The notes under the pieces were generated by a model, which saw nothing but the letters and a program-made list of their open reading frames with translations, had not been told where the DNA came from and searched no databases. The position numbers were made by a program, and so were the translations under genes. A DNA stretch of 64,000 bases from Azolla caroliniana. Taxonomy: Eukaryota; Polypodiophyta. Position 1 is the stretch's first letter; every line of letters starts with the position of its first letter. The stretch is taken from the NCBI GenBank assembly GCA_043228905.1, contig JBHGNT010000021.1, positions 9,362,001 through 9,426,000 of the forward strand, given 5' to 3'. Below are positions 32,880 to 42,790 of this stretch, piece after piece.

Positions 32880-33461
32880 CTCCCCTTAAGATGACGAGTG
32901 TAATGAGTCGGCGTTGATTGAGAACCAAGTTTGTTCGGATACTATCGGTGGAAATTAGCAAGAAGATCTTGAGCATTGGCGACATGCTCGATGGGTTCCC
33001 AAGTATGTTCGCTCGGACTATAGCTGAGCCAATCAACCAAATAATAAAGTTTGTTGCGAACAAACTTGGGGTCGAGGATAGTAGTAACTTCATACTCCGA
33101 GCCGGCGTCCAACTCAAGCGGGGGTGGCGGTGGTGTAACACGGTTGGGAATAGTGTTCGCCCTATAAGGTTCAAGAAGAGAACTATGGAAGACCGGATGT
33201 ATCTGAAGGTGCGGAGGAAGATCAAGGCGGAACATGACATCATTAATCTTACCGGTAATACGGAAAGGACCGAGTCGTTGATAGTCCAATTTGTTGCACG
33301 GTTGAGTAGTCTTGATGTGACGACGTAAGAGCCATACTCGATCTCCGATGGCAAAAGAGGAGGGAAGCCGATGACAATCCGCATAAGTCTTCTATGTGTG
33401 TTAAGCATGACGAAGATGAGTAGATAGATTTGTCTGAATCTTGTGTAGCCTCTCCAAATGA
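32880..33461 (-). pseudogene. Duplicate gypsy integrase C-terminus and chromodomain
   Basis: A second copy of the gypsy H 3' end (LGPFRITGKINDVMFRLDLP, then YEVTTILDPKFVRNKLYYLV), preceding the mosaic LTR. It is about 95 percent like 28606-29182 by eye and stops abruptly at 33461, where LTR C-type sequence begins. The whole block 32160-33461 corresponds to 27910-29182. Confidence 0.85.
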
Positions 33462-33952
33462 TTAACGTTGAATCCCTTGAAAGGGACCAAGGAGGTTACA
33501 AGCATTTATACGAGTTCTGAAAATTGAGTATTTCTATAATATACCTGACAAATATCTCTAGAATATACACGTTCAGAATACACCATAGAATATTTCTAGA
33601 ATACGAAGATGAGTAGATAGATCCATCTGAATCTTGTGTAGCCGCTCCAAATGATTAGCGTTGAATCCCTTGAAAGGAACCAAGGAGTTTACAAGCATTT
33701 ATACAAGTTCTGAAATTGAGTATTTCTAGAATAATATCTCTAGAATATACACGTCTAGAATACACCATAGAATATTTCTAGAATACGCTAAAGACTCTAG
33801 AATATTCTGGAATGTATATATGCTAAAATATACAATACTCCATTATGTACAAATATATGCTCATATCTAGATGGTTGTGCATGATGTCTTGTAGATGTGA
33901 GGTTACAGGTTCAATCCTCACTAACTACGTATTTGATGTCACTGTGTTGTGA
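33462..33952 (-). mobile_element. LTR C-type fragments in a 200-bp tandem arrangement
   Basis: The right part (about 33656-33952) resembles LTR C at 17943-18052 (GCGTTGAATCCC, GGACCAAGGA, ACTACGTATTTGA, GTCACTGTGTTGTGACA) but carries extra TCTAGAATA-rich sequence. A second partial copy lies at 33464-33602. Between them is a 55-bp piece of gypsy integrase identical in type to 33404-33461. The unit [integrase tail + LTR piece] is therefore directly repeated. Confidence 0.65.
33864..33918 (+). repeat. tRNA-like A-box/B-box module (LTR C-type)
   Basis: B-box GGTTCAATCCT (33908-33918); weaker A-box TATCTAGATGG (33864-33874, two mismatches). It lies antisense near the outer edge of the LTR C-type copy. 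The copy at 17777-18052 keeps only the degraded B-box GGTTTAATCG. Confidence 0.45.
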
Positions 33953-34310
33953 CACGTAAAGCCACAGAATCTGGAGCTGACGAAGAACCTCAAGTTGAGC
34001 ATGAGAGGGAGTGTTGAGCAAGCAAGCTCAACATGGACTGGATAGGATGAAAAACGATCGGTTAGGCCCAGATCAGTTGAAAACCCGAGAGCCCGTTCAG
34101 ATGGGACCTATATTTTCCTATTTTCGTAAATAGGAATATTATAGGTTGTTAGTGTGAGGCTCAGTTAATGAGCATTCAAGTACTTCTGTTAGCCCACTTG
34201 TCAAGTTGTATATAAAGTGCTCTTTGAGCACATTCGATGTACTGAGCATTTTTGTAATAGAAGTTTTCTGTTGTCTACTCCACTGAGTCTCTCTTTTTCT
34301 TTTTCTTTTT
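33953..34310 (+). mobile_element. Copia 3' end: PPT and truncated LTR
   Basis: A 59-bp internal tail ending in a polypurine stretch (GAGAGGGAG, 34003-34011), then TGTTGAGCAAGCAAGCTCAA at 34012, the same LTR type as 10823. It has TATATAAAG near 34208 and loses similarity in a T/C-rich tract near 34290-34315. No other part of its internal region is adjacent. Confidence 0.65.
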
Positions 34311-34326
34311 TCTTGTAATTAGCTTT

Positions 34327-34380
34327 TACCCTAGTGGTAAGTTGTTAACACTACAAGCACTGCGTCTTGGGTTTGTAACC
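34327..34380 (+). repeat. tRNA-like module, weak B-box
   Basis: A-box TACCCTAGTGG (34327-34337, one mismatch) with a poorer B-box GGTTTGTAACC (34370-34380). A further B-box-like GGTTCAACCCC on the minus strand (about 34465-34475) lies just before the CT microsatellite, suggesting a second module in the opposite orientation. Confidence 0.4.
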
Positions 34381-34481
34381 CAAATTTCTCACTTTTGTCT
34401 ATTATATACTTCATATATATCTCTTAATTCACTAGATGCCACTGTGGAATGTAGGGGTTGAACCCATGACCACCTACCTGG

Positions 34482-34508
34482 TCTCTCTCTCTCTCTCTCT
34501 CTCTCTCT
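34482..34508. repeat. CT microsatellite at the 5' edge of LINE family 1, copy 2
   Basis: About 13 CT dinucleotides immediately before LINE coding similarity starts. Confidence 0.9.
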
Positions 34509-35367
34509 AACTTTTGTAGTTGGATGTTACATTCCTCATCAAGATTCTAACTTTTATGCTTGTTTGGATAAAGATAAACTGTTTGCCAATCTAGAAGATG
34601 ATATTGTTTATTTCAAATCCAAAGGGGAGGTTATTGTCTTTGGTGACATGAATGTTCGTACAAGAAGTTTCCAACTTGATTCACAAGAATATTTCATGCC
34701 ACATATCTCAAGGATGCAAGAGGATATACAAATTTATAGCCGCTCTTCTAGCGATGAAAAAGATCCGGCCCAATTTGGGAAGTTACTCCTACAAATGTGC
34801 AATAGTAGCGGATTGCTTATTGCAAATGGTATTTCTTTATGGCCCAACACTAATGGTTTTACATGTAGAAAACACAACGGAAATAGTGTGATTGACTATG
34901 TGCTACTTTCCAAAGGTATTTTGGATTGTATACATAAATTCTCACTTGGTGAGAAGGCTATTAAAGATAATAAACAACCACACTTGAGCATGAACCTTAA
35001 GCAAGCACCCACGTATTCCAAGATGGTTGAGGATATGTTACAAATGACAAAGATACAATATGGTGCCACACTAGAATGCAAATGGGAAGCTTTCAAGAAA
35101 GTCATACTCTCCTGTACAAACAAATGTTTTTTGACCAACCGCACATCTTGGAAATACACCAAGAAACTTAGGAAAAAATGGTTTGATAAAGAATGTCGTG
35201 AAGCTCAAAAGTGCCTTATGGTTTTGGATGTAGTTAAGGATAAAGAAAATTACCAAAAGCATTTGCATGAGTATAAAAGGCTTATTCAAAGAAAGAGAAG
35301 AATATGGGAAGTTACTCAACAATTTATCCAAACACAAGAGAAAGCACATGCATGTGCTAAATTTTAG
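34509..35367 (+). pseudogene. LINE family 1, copy 2: endonuclease domain remnant
   Basis: The C-terminal half of an APE-type endonuclease: VGCYIPHQDSNFYA (frame before 34564), then EVIVFGDMNVRTRSF with the GDxN active-site motif, and SVIDYVLLSKGILD. The terminal SDH motif is not clear (DNKQPHLSM). 5' truncation removed the N-terminal catalytic residues. The frame runs on to a stop at 35367, with a Lys-rich linker to RT. Confidence 0.8.
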
Positions 35368-35369
35368 GG

Positions 35370-36627
35370 AAATCTAAAGGGCAAACGTGTTGAGAGTTAT
35401 CGTGACTTAATTCTTCACGACTTGTCTATGCATTGTAAGAATTTATATGAGTTATCTCTTGCCGGAAAGATGATGTGTTATGGTTCTCTTTCACATATGC
35501 CTCCCTTCTTTACAATTGAAGATATATGCATAGGACTTAAAAAATTGGTCTCTCGAAAGGCAAGCGATCTTCAATGTATAAAGCCTGAAATGCTCAAATG
35601 GACGGCAAAGGAAGTACATATATGGATAAGCGATATGATTAATGATGCATTGCAACATGGTATGTCGTACGATTGAACTACAAATTGGATCAAACCTTTA
35701 CATAAAGGTGGAGATATAAATAATGTAAACAACTATCGAACCATCATGGTTGGCTCGTTAATGGCAAAACTATTTGGATGTATAATGGAATCAAAGATAA
35801 GTGTATGGGCTGAAAATAATGGTAAGGGAGCTTCTGGACAAGCTGGCTTTCGGAAACACCATAGCACCATTGATCACTTTATCACCCTTCGAGTATTAAT
35901 GGAGGAAAGTCGTCTTAGAGGTAAAGGTTTATATTGTCCCTTTGTAGAATTCAAGAAAGCTTTTGATATGGTACCTCGTGAGCATCTTTGGAGGCGAATG
36001 GAAGAACTTGAGGTGCCAAGTAAATATATGCTTGCAATTTCCCGAATTTATGAGAAGGTTATATGTTGTGTGTGCATGAGAGATAAACTTTCAGATTTTT
36101 TCAAAAGCACTATCGGTGTTAAGCAAGGATGCCCACTCTCACCAACACTATTTGGTCTATGCATTGATGAATTGGAAGAAATGGTTACCAAGTTTGCAAA
36201 GGAAGAATGTGTTGAAGAAGTTGCCATTGGGAATGTTGTGATTATGCTTTTGCTATATGCAAATGATGTAGTGCTTTTTGCAAATACTTTAGGAGATGCA
36301 CAAAAGCTTATGAAGGCATTGGAAAAAATTTGCATGCATACTAAATTAAGTGTCAATAGCTCTAAAACAATGCTTGTGAAGAGCCAAAAAAGAGATAAAC
36401 CATGCATTATGTACAACAATGAGCCACTTGAATGTGTGGAAAGCTTCAAATATCTTGACCTTGAAGTTCCTTCAAATCATAGATGGAATGAATGTGCTAC
36501 ACGCCGCTTAGAGGCGGGCAAGCGAGCATTCTATGCATCTGAGAACACATGCAATCTTGGAGATATTAAGTGTTGGGTCCTCAAGAAATATCTTTTCGAC
36601 ACTTTGGTGACACCGGTTCTTCTCTAA
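35370..36627 (+). pseudogene. LINE family 1, copy 2: reverse transcriptase
   Basis: RT region: KPLHKGGDINNVNNYRTIMV, GQAGFRKHHSTIDHFITLRV, VEFKKAFDMVPREHLW, TIGVKQGCPLSPTLFGLCID, and MLLLYANDVVLF, where the YADD box reads YAND. VDFKKAFD in copy 1 is VEFKKAFD here. A stop at 35674 separates the finger region. The wording differs from the L1 and RTE elements usual in flowering plants and looks closer to the Jockey/CR1/I side; clade is uncertain. Confidence 0.85.
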
Positions 36628-37240
36628 GGGGTGGAAGTATGGGGCGGTAGCATCCCTAAATCTATGTGGAAAGAGTTTGAAAATGTCCAAAAACATTTTC
36701 TTACAAAGTTTCTACAACTTAAGAAACAAACAACCTACATTATACAAGTTATAATGTAGGGTTCACGCTTCACACATTATACTACACATGTTGCACCTAA
36801 CTACAAAACCATATTCTTTGCGGAACGGGGAAATCACACATATTGATACATGTTAGAGCCCATACCGTTATCTGCCATTCAAACCATTGCTTCCATGCGA
36901 GTTAGCTCACATGCATTGCGATGTGAAACAGGGCGTTGGGGCACAAGTGATGAGAGTGGTTGGCTATGCACACTTTGCCCTAAACAAGTTCGCGAGTTTG
37001 AGTATCACACTTTTATACAATGCTCTGCCTTTGATCATATTCGACCATACTTTCCACATCTCTTCGACCGAGCCCAATCTTTGCATGAATTCCTCTCATG
37101 ACCACAATGTGCACTCTCGATTGCAACATTCATTGGTAAAGTTCTTGAACATCGAGAGTCACTACTCACTTTCACACGTATCACGTGAAATGTAATATTT
37201 TTGGTCTCATAGGTCATATTTGACCTCCGAAGAAGATAAT

Positions 37241-37244
<4 letters not shown>
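36628..37244 (+). pseudogene. LINE family 1, copy 2: C-terminal zinc motif and 3' end
   Basis: Contains CTLCPKQVREFEYHTFIQC (36975-37030), a C-x2-C ... H-x4-C zinc motif like those at LINE ORF2 C-termini. Against copy 1 about 300 bp are deleted near 36734-36760, where a small hairpin sits. The 3' end matches copy 1 up to AATATAATC and then enters a CT tract. Confidence 0.8.
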
Positions 37245-37303
<59 letters not shown>

Positions 37304-37620
37304 TTCTCTCTCTCTGTCGTTGCCATTGCTGTGTCTGCTTGTAACTGCTTGTTCTTCCAGTGCCGCAGTCGCCGTCTGTGGCCGTTGTTATTGTTGCCGC
37401 CGTCGTTGTCGTGTGTAGTTGTTGCCATTGTCGTTGTTGTCCGCCGCCGCCGTTGTCGTGTGTAGTCGTTTGCAGTCGTTGTCCGCCGCCGTTATCACAC
37501 ATCGTCGTCACCGTCGCCACCATTGTCGTCAGTTCTTGGCCGTCGTAGTCGTTGTCATGTATAGTTGTTGCTGTTGTCGTCGTTGTTCGCCGTTGTTATC
37601 ATCTACGCTTTTGACGACGT
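37245..37620. repeat. CT microsatellite followed by a GTC/GTT/GCC triplet-rich tract
   Basis: 37245-37315 is mostly CT dinucleotides. 37316-37620 is dominated by degenerate GTT/GTC/GCC triplets with no stop-free product I would trust. It may be the 5' leader of the LINE-2 element that follows. Confidence 0.7.
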
Positions 37621-37745
37621 CACCGAGTAAACGAGAGAGCATACATGTGCTTTTACACTTGAACCTATCGCGCAAGGCATCAATGCTCGGCTAAGTTTTT
37701 TCTGTCCTGTTTGTCTTTTCTTTCTTTTATCTTTTGATTTACAAC

Positions 37746-38520
37746 ATGACTTCTAGATGAAACCATAAGGAAACACATGAAGAAATTATAAGTAAGGAAG
37801 AATTTTTAGATGTCCTTAACCGTTTAGTTAAAATAGAAAAATGGGCGAAAGAGATTGAAGCTGAAAAACAAAAAGATAAGGAAGAAAAGGAAGTGCTTAT
37901 TGCTGAAATAATGAAACTTAAATTAGACAACACAAACCTTCAGAAACAAGTTAAGGACCATGAGACATCTAGGGAAGAGGGTGAAATATCTTCCCTAGAG
38001 GATATTAACAACGAGATAAAAAAGATTAAGGAAGAGGTTAAAAGCGATATGGAATTAGCAAAAATTGGGTGGGTTGATGTAGTAAAACGTAATATTGAAA
38101 AGGAACTAAAGGATGAAAATATTGTAAACACTACCCTTGAGGAGGAAAAAATGCGTCATGCTCGACGCCTAAATGTACGAGTTACTGGGCTCAAGGAAGG
38201 GGCATCTCCTAATGAAGATGCACAAACATTAGGGAAAATGTTGGGGTAGGAAGCCCTACCAATTACTAAAACTTGGAGGGTAGGACGTGACACCACTAGG
38301 AAAAGTGCTTTGGTCCTTCAGTTTAAGGACTCAGAATCTAGAATCACATTTTTTAAAAAGAGACCAATTCTTCGATGATTGGGCATGGACCCTATCTACT
38401 TCGATGAAGATCTGGCCAAGATGCAAATTGAGCATCGTAAAACTTGTATGCCGCGAGTCATACAAGCTCGTAAAGAGGGGTATTGTGGTATTGCGCTTTT
38501 TATCGAGACAGGCATGTAAT
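37746..38520 (+). pseudogene. LINE-2 ORF1 (coiled-coil, nucleic-acid-binding type)
   Basis: From an ATG at 37746 (in-frame TGA at codon 5) the frame is strongly charged and coiled-coil-like, with Lys/Glu/Ile/Leu heptads to about 38040. Then come AKIGWVDVVKRN and RHARRLNVRVTGLKEG (the start of an RRM/transposase_22-like fold by wording). A stop at 38247 (TAG where LINE-3 has TAC) and later frameshifts follow. ORF1 proteins bind element RNA; assignment rests on position before ORF2 and composition. Confidence 0.75.
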
Positions 38521-38539
38521 AATAAATGATCGCGCCGCC

Positions 38540-39740
38540 AATTGACGTAGTGTGGCCATTGTGACAGACAATAAGCTTAGGATGACTTTATGGAACTATA
38601 ACGGTGCACTTTGGACACACCTTAGCCGTCTAGAGGAGATTTTGAAGGTATTTGACATACTTTTTTTAGTAGAAACACATCAGAGCCCAAGTCGAGGACT
38701 GCCACGAGTTGACGGTTTTTGTTGGGAATCTGTCTTTAGACAAACCTCACGTCGACATACTACTAGAGGGTCTGGAGGGGTTGCGATACTATTTCGGAGA
38801 GAGATACATAATAGGATAGAAATACTAAAGAAAGACCTAGAAGCCCATTTTATGTGGGTGAAAGTCCTCACTAGCAAGGATCAGGCGATATTTATCGCCG
38901 TGTGTTACTTCCCCGCGAAGGATCCTAGTATAATATGGCTGGAGAGGTGAGTATAGTTCATGAAGGAACGCCAAATGGGCCTTCTCCATACGAACCTTTA
39001 TAGGATGACATAATCCGATATTCTTCTCAAGGGGAAGTCTTCCTTGTAGGAGATATCAATGCAAGAACCCAATCCCGACAATGCACAATATTTCAGATGG
39101 ATAGAAACCTCGAAATGGTGAATGTCGACCCCTTTAGACTTAAACATAACGCGTACATAAAAGGATCAAGGTGCGGACGTCACAAGCTTTGGCCATCATC
39201 TGCTTGAACTTGGAAGCTGACACCAGATGATCATATATAATGGCTTAGCCAAGTGGCCGGTCTCAGAAGTGCTCACATGTTTCCCACATGGAGGAGGGGA
39301 AAGCATTGTTGATTACCTAATAGGAGGCCCTGAAGCTAGCCACATGGTTAACTCCTTCCGGGTGGCCCCATGCCCCATTGGTGCAGACCATAGCTTCCTA
39401 TACTTTGAGCTAAAATGCGACACCTCCCACGTCACCAACTCTAGTCAACCAACCCATCACACCATAATACATTTCACCCATGAGCCTGATGACATCTACT
39501 CTCGACATGTTCAAGCCCATCTCTCCTCTTTTGATTCTTCCTTGCCTTTCGAGAACCTCACTACAGAACTCGCACACGCCCTTCACTCAGCAGCAATTAG
39601 TAGCTTCCCATACACGAACCACTCCAATCATAGTAGAATAGGGTCTATGCCACAGAACAAGTGGTATGACGCGGATTGTAGAGAGTTGTATAGACAACTT
39701 AAAGTGTCACGACTTAGTGGTACTATTTCCTCAGTATAGG
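38540..39740 (+). pseudogene. LINE-2 ORF2: APE-type endonuclease
   Basis: MTLWNYNGALW (the N-terminal Asn motif), ILFLVETHQSP (catalytic Glu), TRGSGGVAILFRRE, AVCYFP, then after a frameshift FLVGDINARTQ (GDxN, about 39045), DYLIGG and GADHSFLYFE (catalytic Asp-His). This enzyme nicks target DNA for target-primed reverse transcription. Frameshifts near 38947 and 39000-39220. Confidence 0.87.
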
Positions 39741-41090
39741 CTCGAAAAGAGATGCGCAAGATGACATGTCGTAAAAGACAAGCTTGGGAAGCATCCCAAT
39801 ATTGGGAACTCTACCATATGCTCAGGAGTAGGGATTGCGCCCTTGCATGTAAGAGACTACGGGAACCGCGACCACAAACACCCATCGAGGATCTCAATAT
39901 TTGGCACACATATCGAGAGACTCTACCATGTCCCGAACCAACCACCCATCCCAATGCCTTCCACACCCCGACCTAACATGGGGACACTTTTCACGACCTC
40001 TAGGGTCACAAAGGTCATAAAAAAATTACAACATAGGAAATCCATGGACCACATAGGATTGCGAGCCGAGCACATCATATATGCTCGAGAGTGCCTAGCC
40101 CCCTTTCTCACTCTAATCTTAAACCGTGGCCTCACCGAGGGTTTTCCACCACAATAGACCATGAACACAGTGGCCCCTATACATAAAGGAGGGGACCCAA
40201 TGGACCCAAATACATATACAACCATTATGATAGGTCATACGCTCGCTAAACTATATGGTGCGGTAATGGAAGCGGAACTCATCGATTATATGGAAACATT
40301 AAGTCTTCGAGCACTTGAGTAGGCTGGCTTTAGACAAGCCTTCTCCACTATTGACCATATCTTCACACTTAGGTGCTTAATTGACCAGACGAAGGCTCGT
40401 AAGAAAAAACTATATTGTTGCTTTGTGGACTTCCGCAAAGCCTTTGACACAGTTCCTAGGGCGTAAGTTGGTTGATAGACTTAAGAGTTTGAAGATACCA
40501 AATGACTTAAGAGCAAATCTCTAGGTGCGTAAGATGCCCAAGTGGCCTACCGATTGTTTCACTAGCACCATTGGTGTAAAACAGGGTTGCCCCCTATCAC
40601 CGACTCTTTTTGGGATCTACATTGATGAGATCATTGATTTTATTGCTCGTAAGGGAGGCAAGGGAGTAGCTATTGGGGATACACAAGTTAGTCTCTTACT
40701 CTACGCAGATGACATTGTCTTGCTCTCGGAGTCAGAACATGACCTACAAAAGCATCTTAATGCCCTAGATGACTTTTGTACGCAATGAGGACTGGTAGTG
40801 AATCTAGCGAAAACTAAAGTCACATAATCCTCTCTCATAAACTAGTTGAGGTAGTTGGATCATATGTATACTTGAGAGTCACTTTTAGTGCTCGCTCGGG
40901 TAAATTCTCGATGACCCAGGAAATCAAAGATAGGCTAACGAGAGGGTATGCATCCCTCTCACTCTTAGAGGGACAATGCCACCAGGCATACTTTCAAGAG
41001 CCACGGACTAAGGGATGACTCTTCGACTCATTAGTAACCCCTTCCCTCATGTATGCATAAGTAGTATCGGCCCCAGGTCTACCATCTTTC
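39741..41090 (+). pseudogene. LINE-2 ORF2: reverse transcriptase
   Basis: NTVAPIHKGGDPMDPNTYTT, AGFRQAFSTIDHIFTLRCLI, LYCCFVDFRKAFDTVPR, STIGVKQGCPLSPTLFGIYI and LLLYADDIVLLSESEHDLQK with an intact YADD. Stops and frameshifts near 40157, 40320, 40465 and 40786. Confidence 0.87.
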
Positions 41091-42230
41091 ATGTGGATGC
41101 AATTAGAGAGACCTTTGGTGACAATGTTATCATGTCAACTCCGAAGCAAATTGATAGTACCACATGACATTATTAGAGCAGAGTTCAGTTTGCCCCCGAT
41201 TTTAGTAGAAGCACTATTTCAAGTGGTAGTTTTTATTCATCGAATACATAGCCAACCACAAGATAGGATATCCCGTCGAGCCTTTGAGGCATCTCGATCC
41301 CTACATGTGTTTGGAGACACTAGCTCTTGGTATAGCACTGTGGTGAGTTGGTTACTTGCAAATGGCATAGACATTAATAACCTACCCCCCCTTAAGTATA
41401 ACCATGGGACTGACCAAACTTTAATATCTCATGAAGACTGTAATAAAGTGATACACCAAGAAATATGGCAAATTTACACACGATATAAATGGATCACCCC
41501 ACGAGAGCCACTCCCATCTAAAATGTTGTACTATAAGGAACACTTCTTGCACTTCTCTCAGTTAGGTTTTATTACACGACAAAGATGTCTAGATACATTC
41601 TTATCAAATGCACTAAGGGTGGCCATTGGACAACTTAGGATATCATCTCACCAACTTGAGATTGAGAATGGTCGGGCTAATAGAGTCCCTAGGGAGGAAA
41701 TGCTATGTAGGTTGTGCCACATAGAGATAGAGGATGAGTATCACTTCACATGCAAGTGCCCAACTTATGCCGAGATACGAGTGGAATACCAAGACATATT
41801 AGGACCCTCTCCCACCCTCTCCAAACTATTAGATACCCCGGATGTAAAGAGACTAGGTAGGTATATCTTAGAGCTAAAACAACATAGGGAGAGTAAATTA
41901 CAAAGTATTAACCATAACCCTTTTACTATTCATCAACTTGTAACTAGCGTAATTTTTCAGGAACAAGGGGAGACGATGAATGTGGATACACTTACGCCGC
42001 TCGGCCTCTCTCTTGAGGAAGCCGAAATGCAAAGAAAAACCAAACGTCCTCAGAGGTTGGGCTTCAAAACAAGTCGACACGGAGTAGAAATGATTAAGAA
42101 GATAAGGGAACGTGAGCTACGTCGACTAGAAGCTATGGTTGGGGTACCTTTTACATTGGGGCCACATGCCACATCCACGTCGAAACCCTTTGACCTCCCA
42201 CTTTTCTTCGAGAGACTTGGATGGAAATGA
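41091..42230 (+). CDS. LINE-2 ORF2 C-terminal domain, 379 open codons
   Basis: A long intact stretch following RT. LRVAIGQLRISSHQLEIENG and then CRLCHIEIEDEYHFTCKCPTY form a C-x2-C ... H-x3-C zinc motif (residues about 205-225), usual near the end of LINE ORF2 proteins, followed by a Lys/Arg-rich tail. It is open over 379 codons while upstream domains are broken, so this is the best-preserved part of LINE-2. It is not an independent gene. The 3' tail is TATAGATAGATAGATAG (to 42275). Confidence 0.75.
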   Translation: MWMQLERPLVTMLSCQLRSKLIVPHDIIRAEFSLPPILVEALFQVVVFIHRIHSQPQDRISRRAFEASRSLHVFGDTSSWYSTVVSWLLANGIDINNLPPLKYNHGTDQTLISHEDCNKVIHQEIWQIYTRYKWITPREPLPSKMLYYKEHFLHFSQLGFITRQRCLDTFLSNALRVAIGQLRISSHQLEIENGRANRVPREEMLCRLCHIEIEDEYHFTCKCPTYAEIRVEYQDILGPSPTLSKLLDTPDVKRLGRYILELKQHRESKLQSINHNPFTIHQLVTSVIFQEQGETMNVDTLTPLGLSLEEAEMQRKTKRPQRLGFKTSRHGVEMIKKIRERELRRLEAMVGVPFTLGPHATSTSKPFDLPLFFERLGWK

Positions 42231-42280
42231 AATTAGGCCTAGTATAACATCATTTTCATATAGATAGATAGATAGATTAT

Positions 42281-42341
42281 AATGTGAGACAAGGCGTTTG
42301 GGCACTCTCATCACTAGTGCCCAAACGCCTTGTCTCACATT
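42281..42341. repeat. 26-bp perfect inverted repeat with a 9-nt loop
   Basis: Arms 42281-42306 and 42316-42341 are exactly complementary (core GTGAGACAAGGCGTTTGGGC), loop ctcatcact. The right arm belongs to the antisense LINE family 1 fragment that follows; the left arm is an inverted copy of it. It lies directly after the LINE-2 ATAG tail. Confidence 0.92.
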
Positions 42342-42790
42342 GTAGTGAGTGTGAACTAAATCGTATGGAAGCAATGCTTTAGAAAAAGAATGGGATATGC
42401 TCTACCATGTATTGATGTGTTCACATCCCTGTTCATCAAAGAATACTTAGGTGCCACATATGCAATATATTGGTTGAAGCATGAGCCTCAACATTTTTCA
42501 AATGTCTTTGATACATTCGTGCTGCAAAAAGGCCTCATTCATAGAGAAACCTATTGATACATAATTAAACAAGTGTATTGCATGCCATCTTCCTAACCAT
42601 TTTTCTATATCTTGCATCCAATCATAAAACTAAAATATTCTTTTATGTGTCTTTTTGACTTTTTTAGCTTGTTTCACATGCGATTCTAGGGACTTTGAAA
42701 CCGTGTATTCAACAACCCTTTCCATGGCCATGATCTCAATGGAAAGTGATCCCGTCTTAAGAAGTGTGTGTTTGTGTACCTAATCAATAA
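42342..42790 (-). pseudogene. Antisense fragment of LINE family 1
   Basis: The minus strand matches the 3' region of LINE family 1 copy 1 (about 11980-12430): GACGGGATC..TTCCATTGAGATC, the GGATGCAAGATATAGAAAAA word, and GAATGAGGCC. It is about 75-80 percent similar by eye, with no open frame. Confidence 0.7.
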
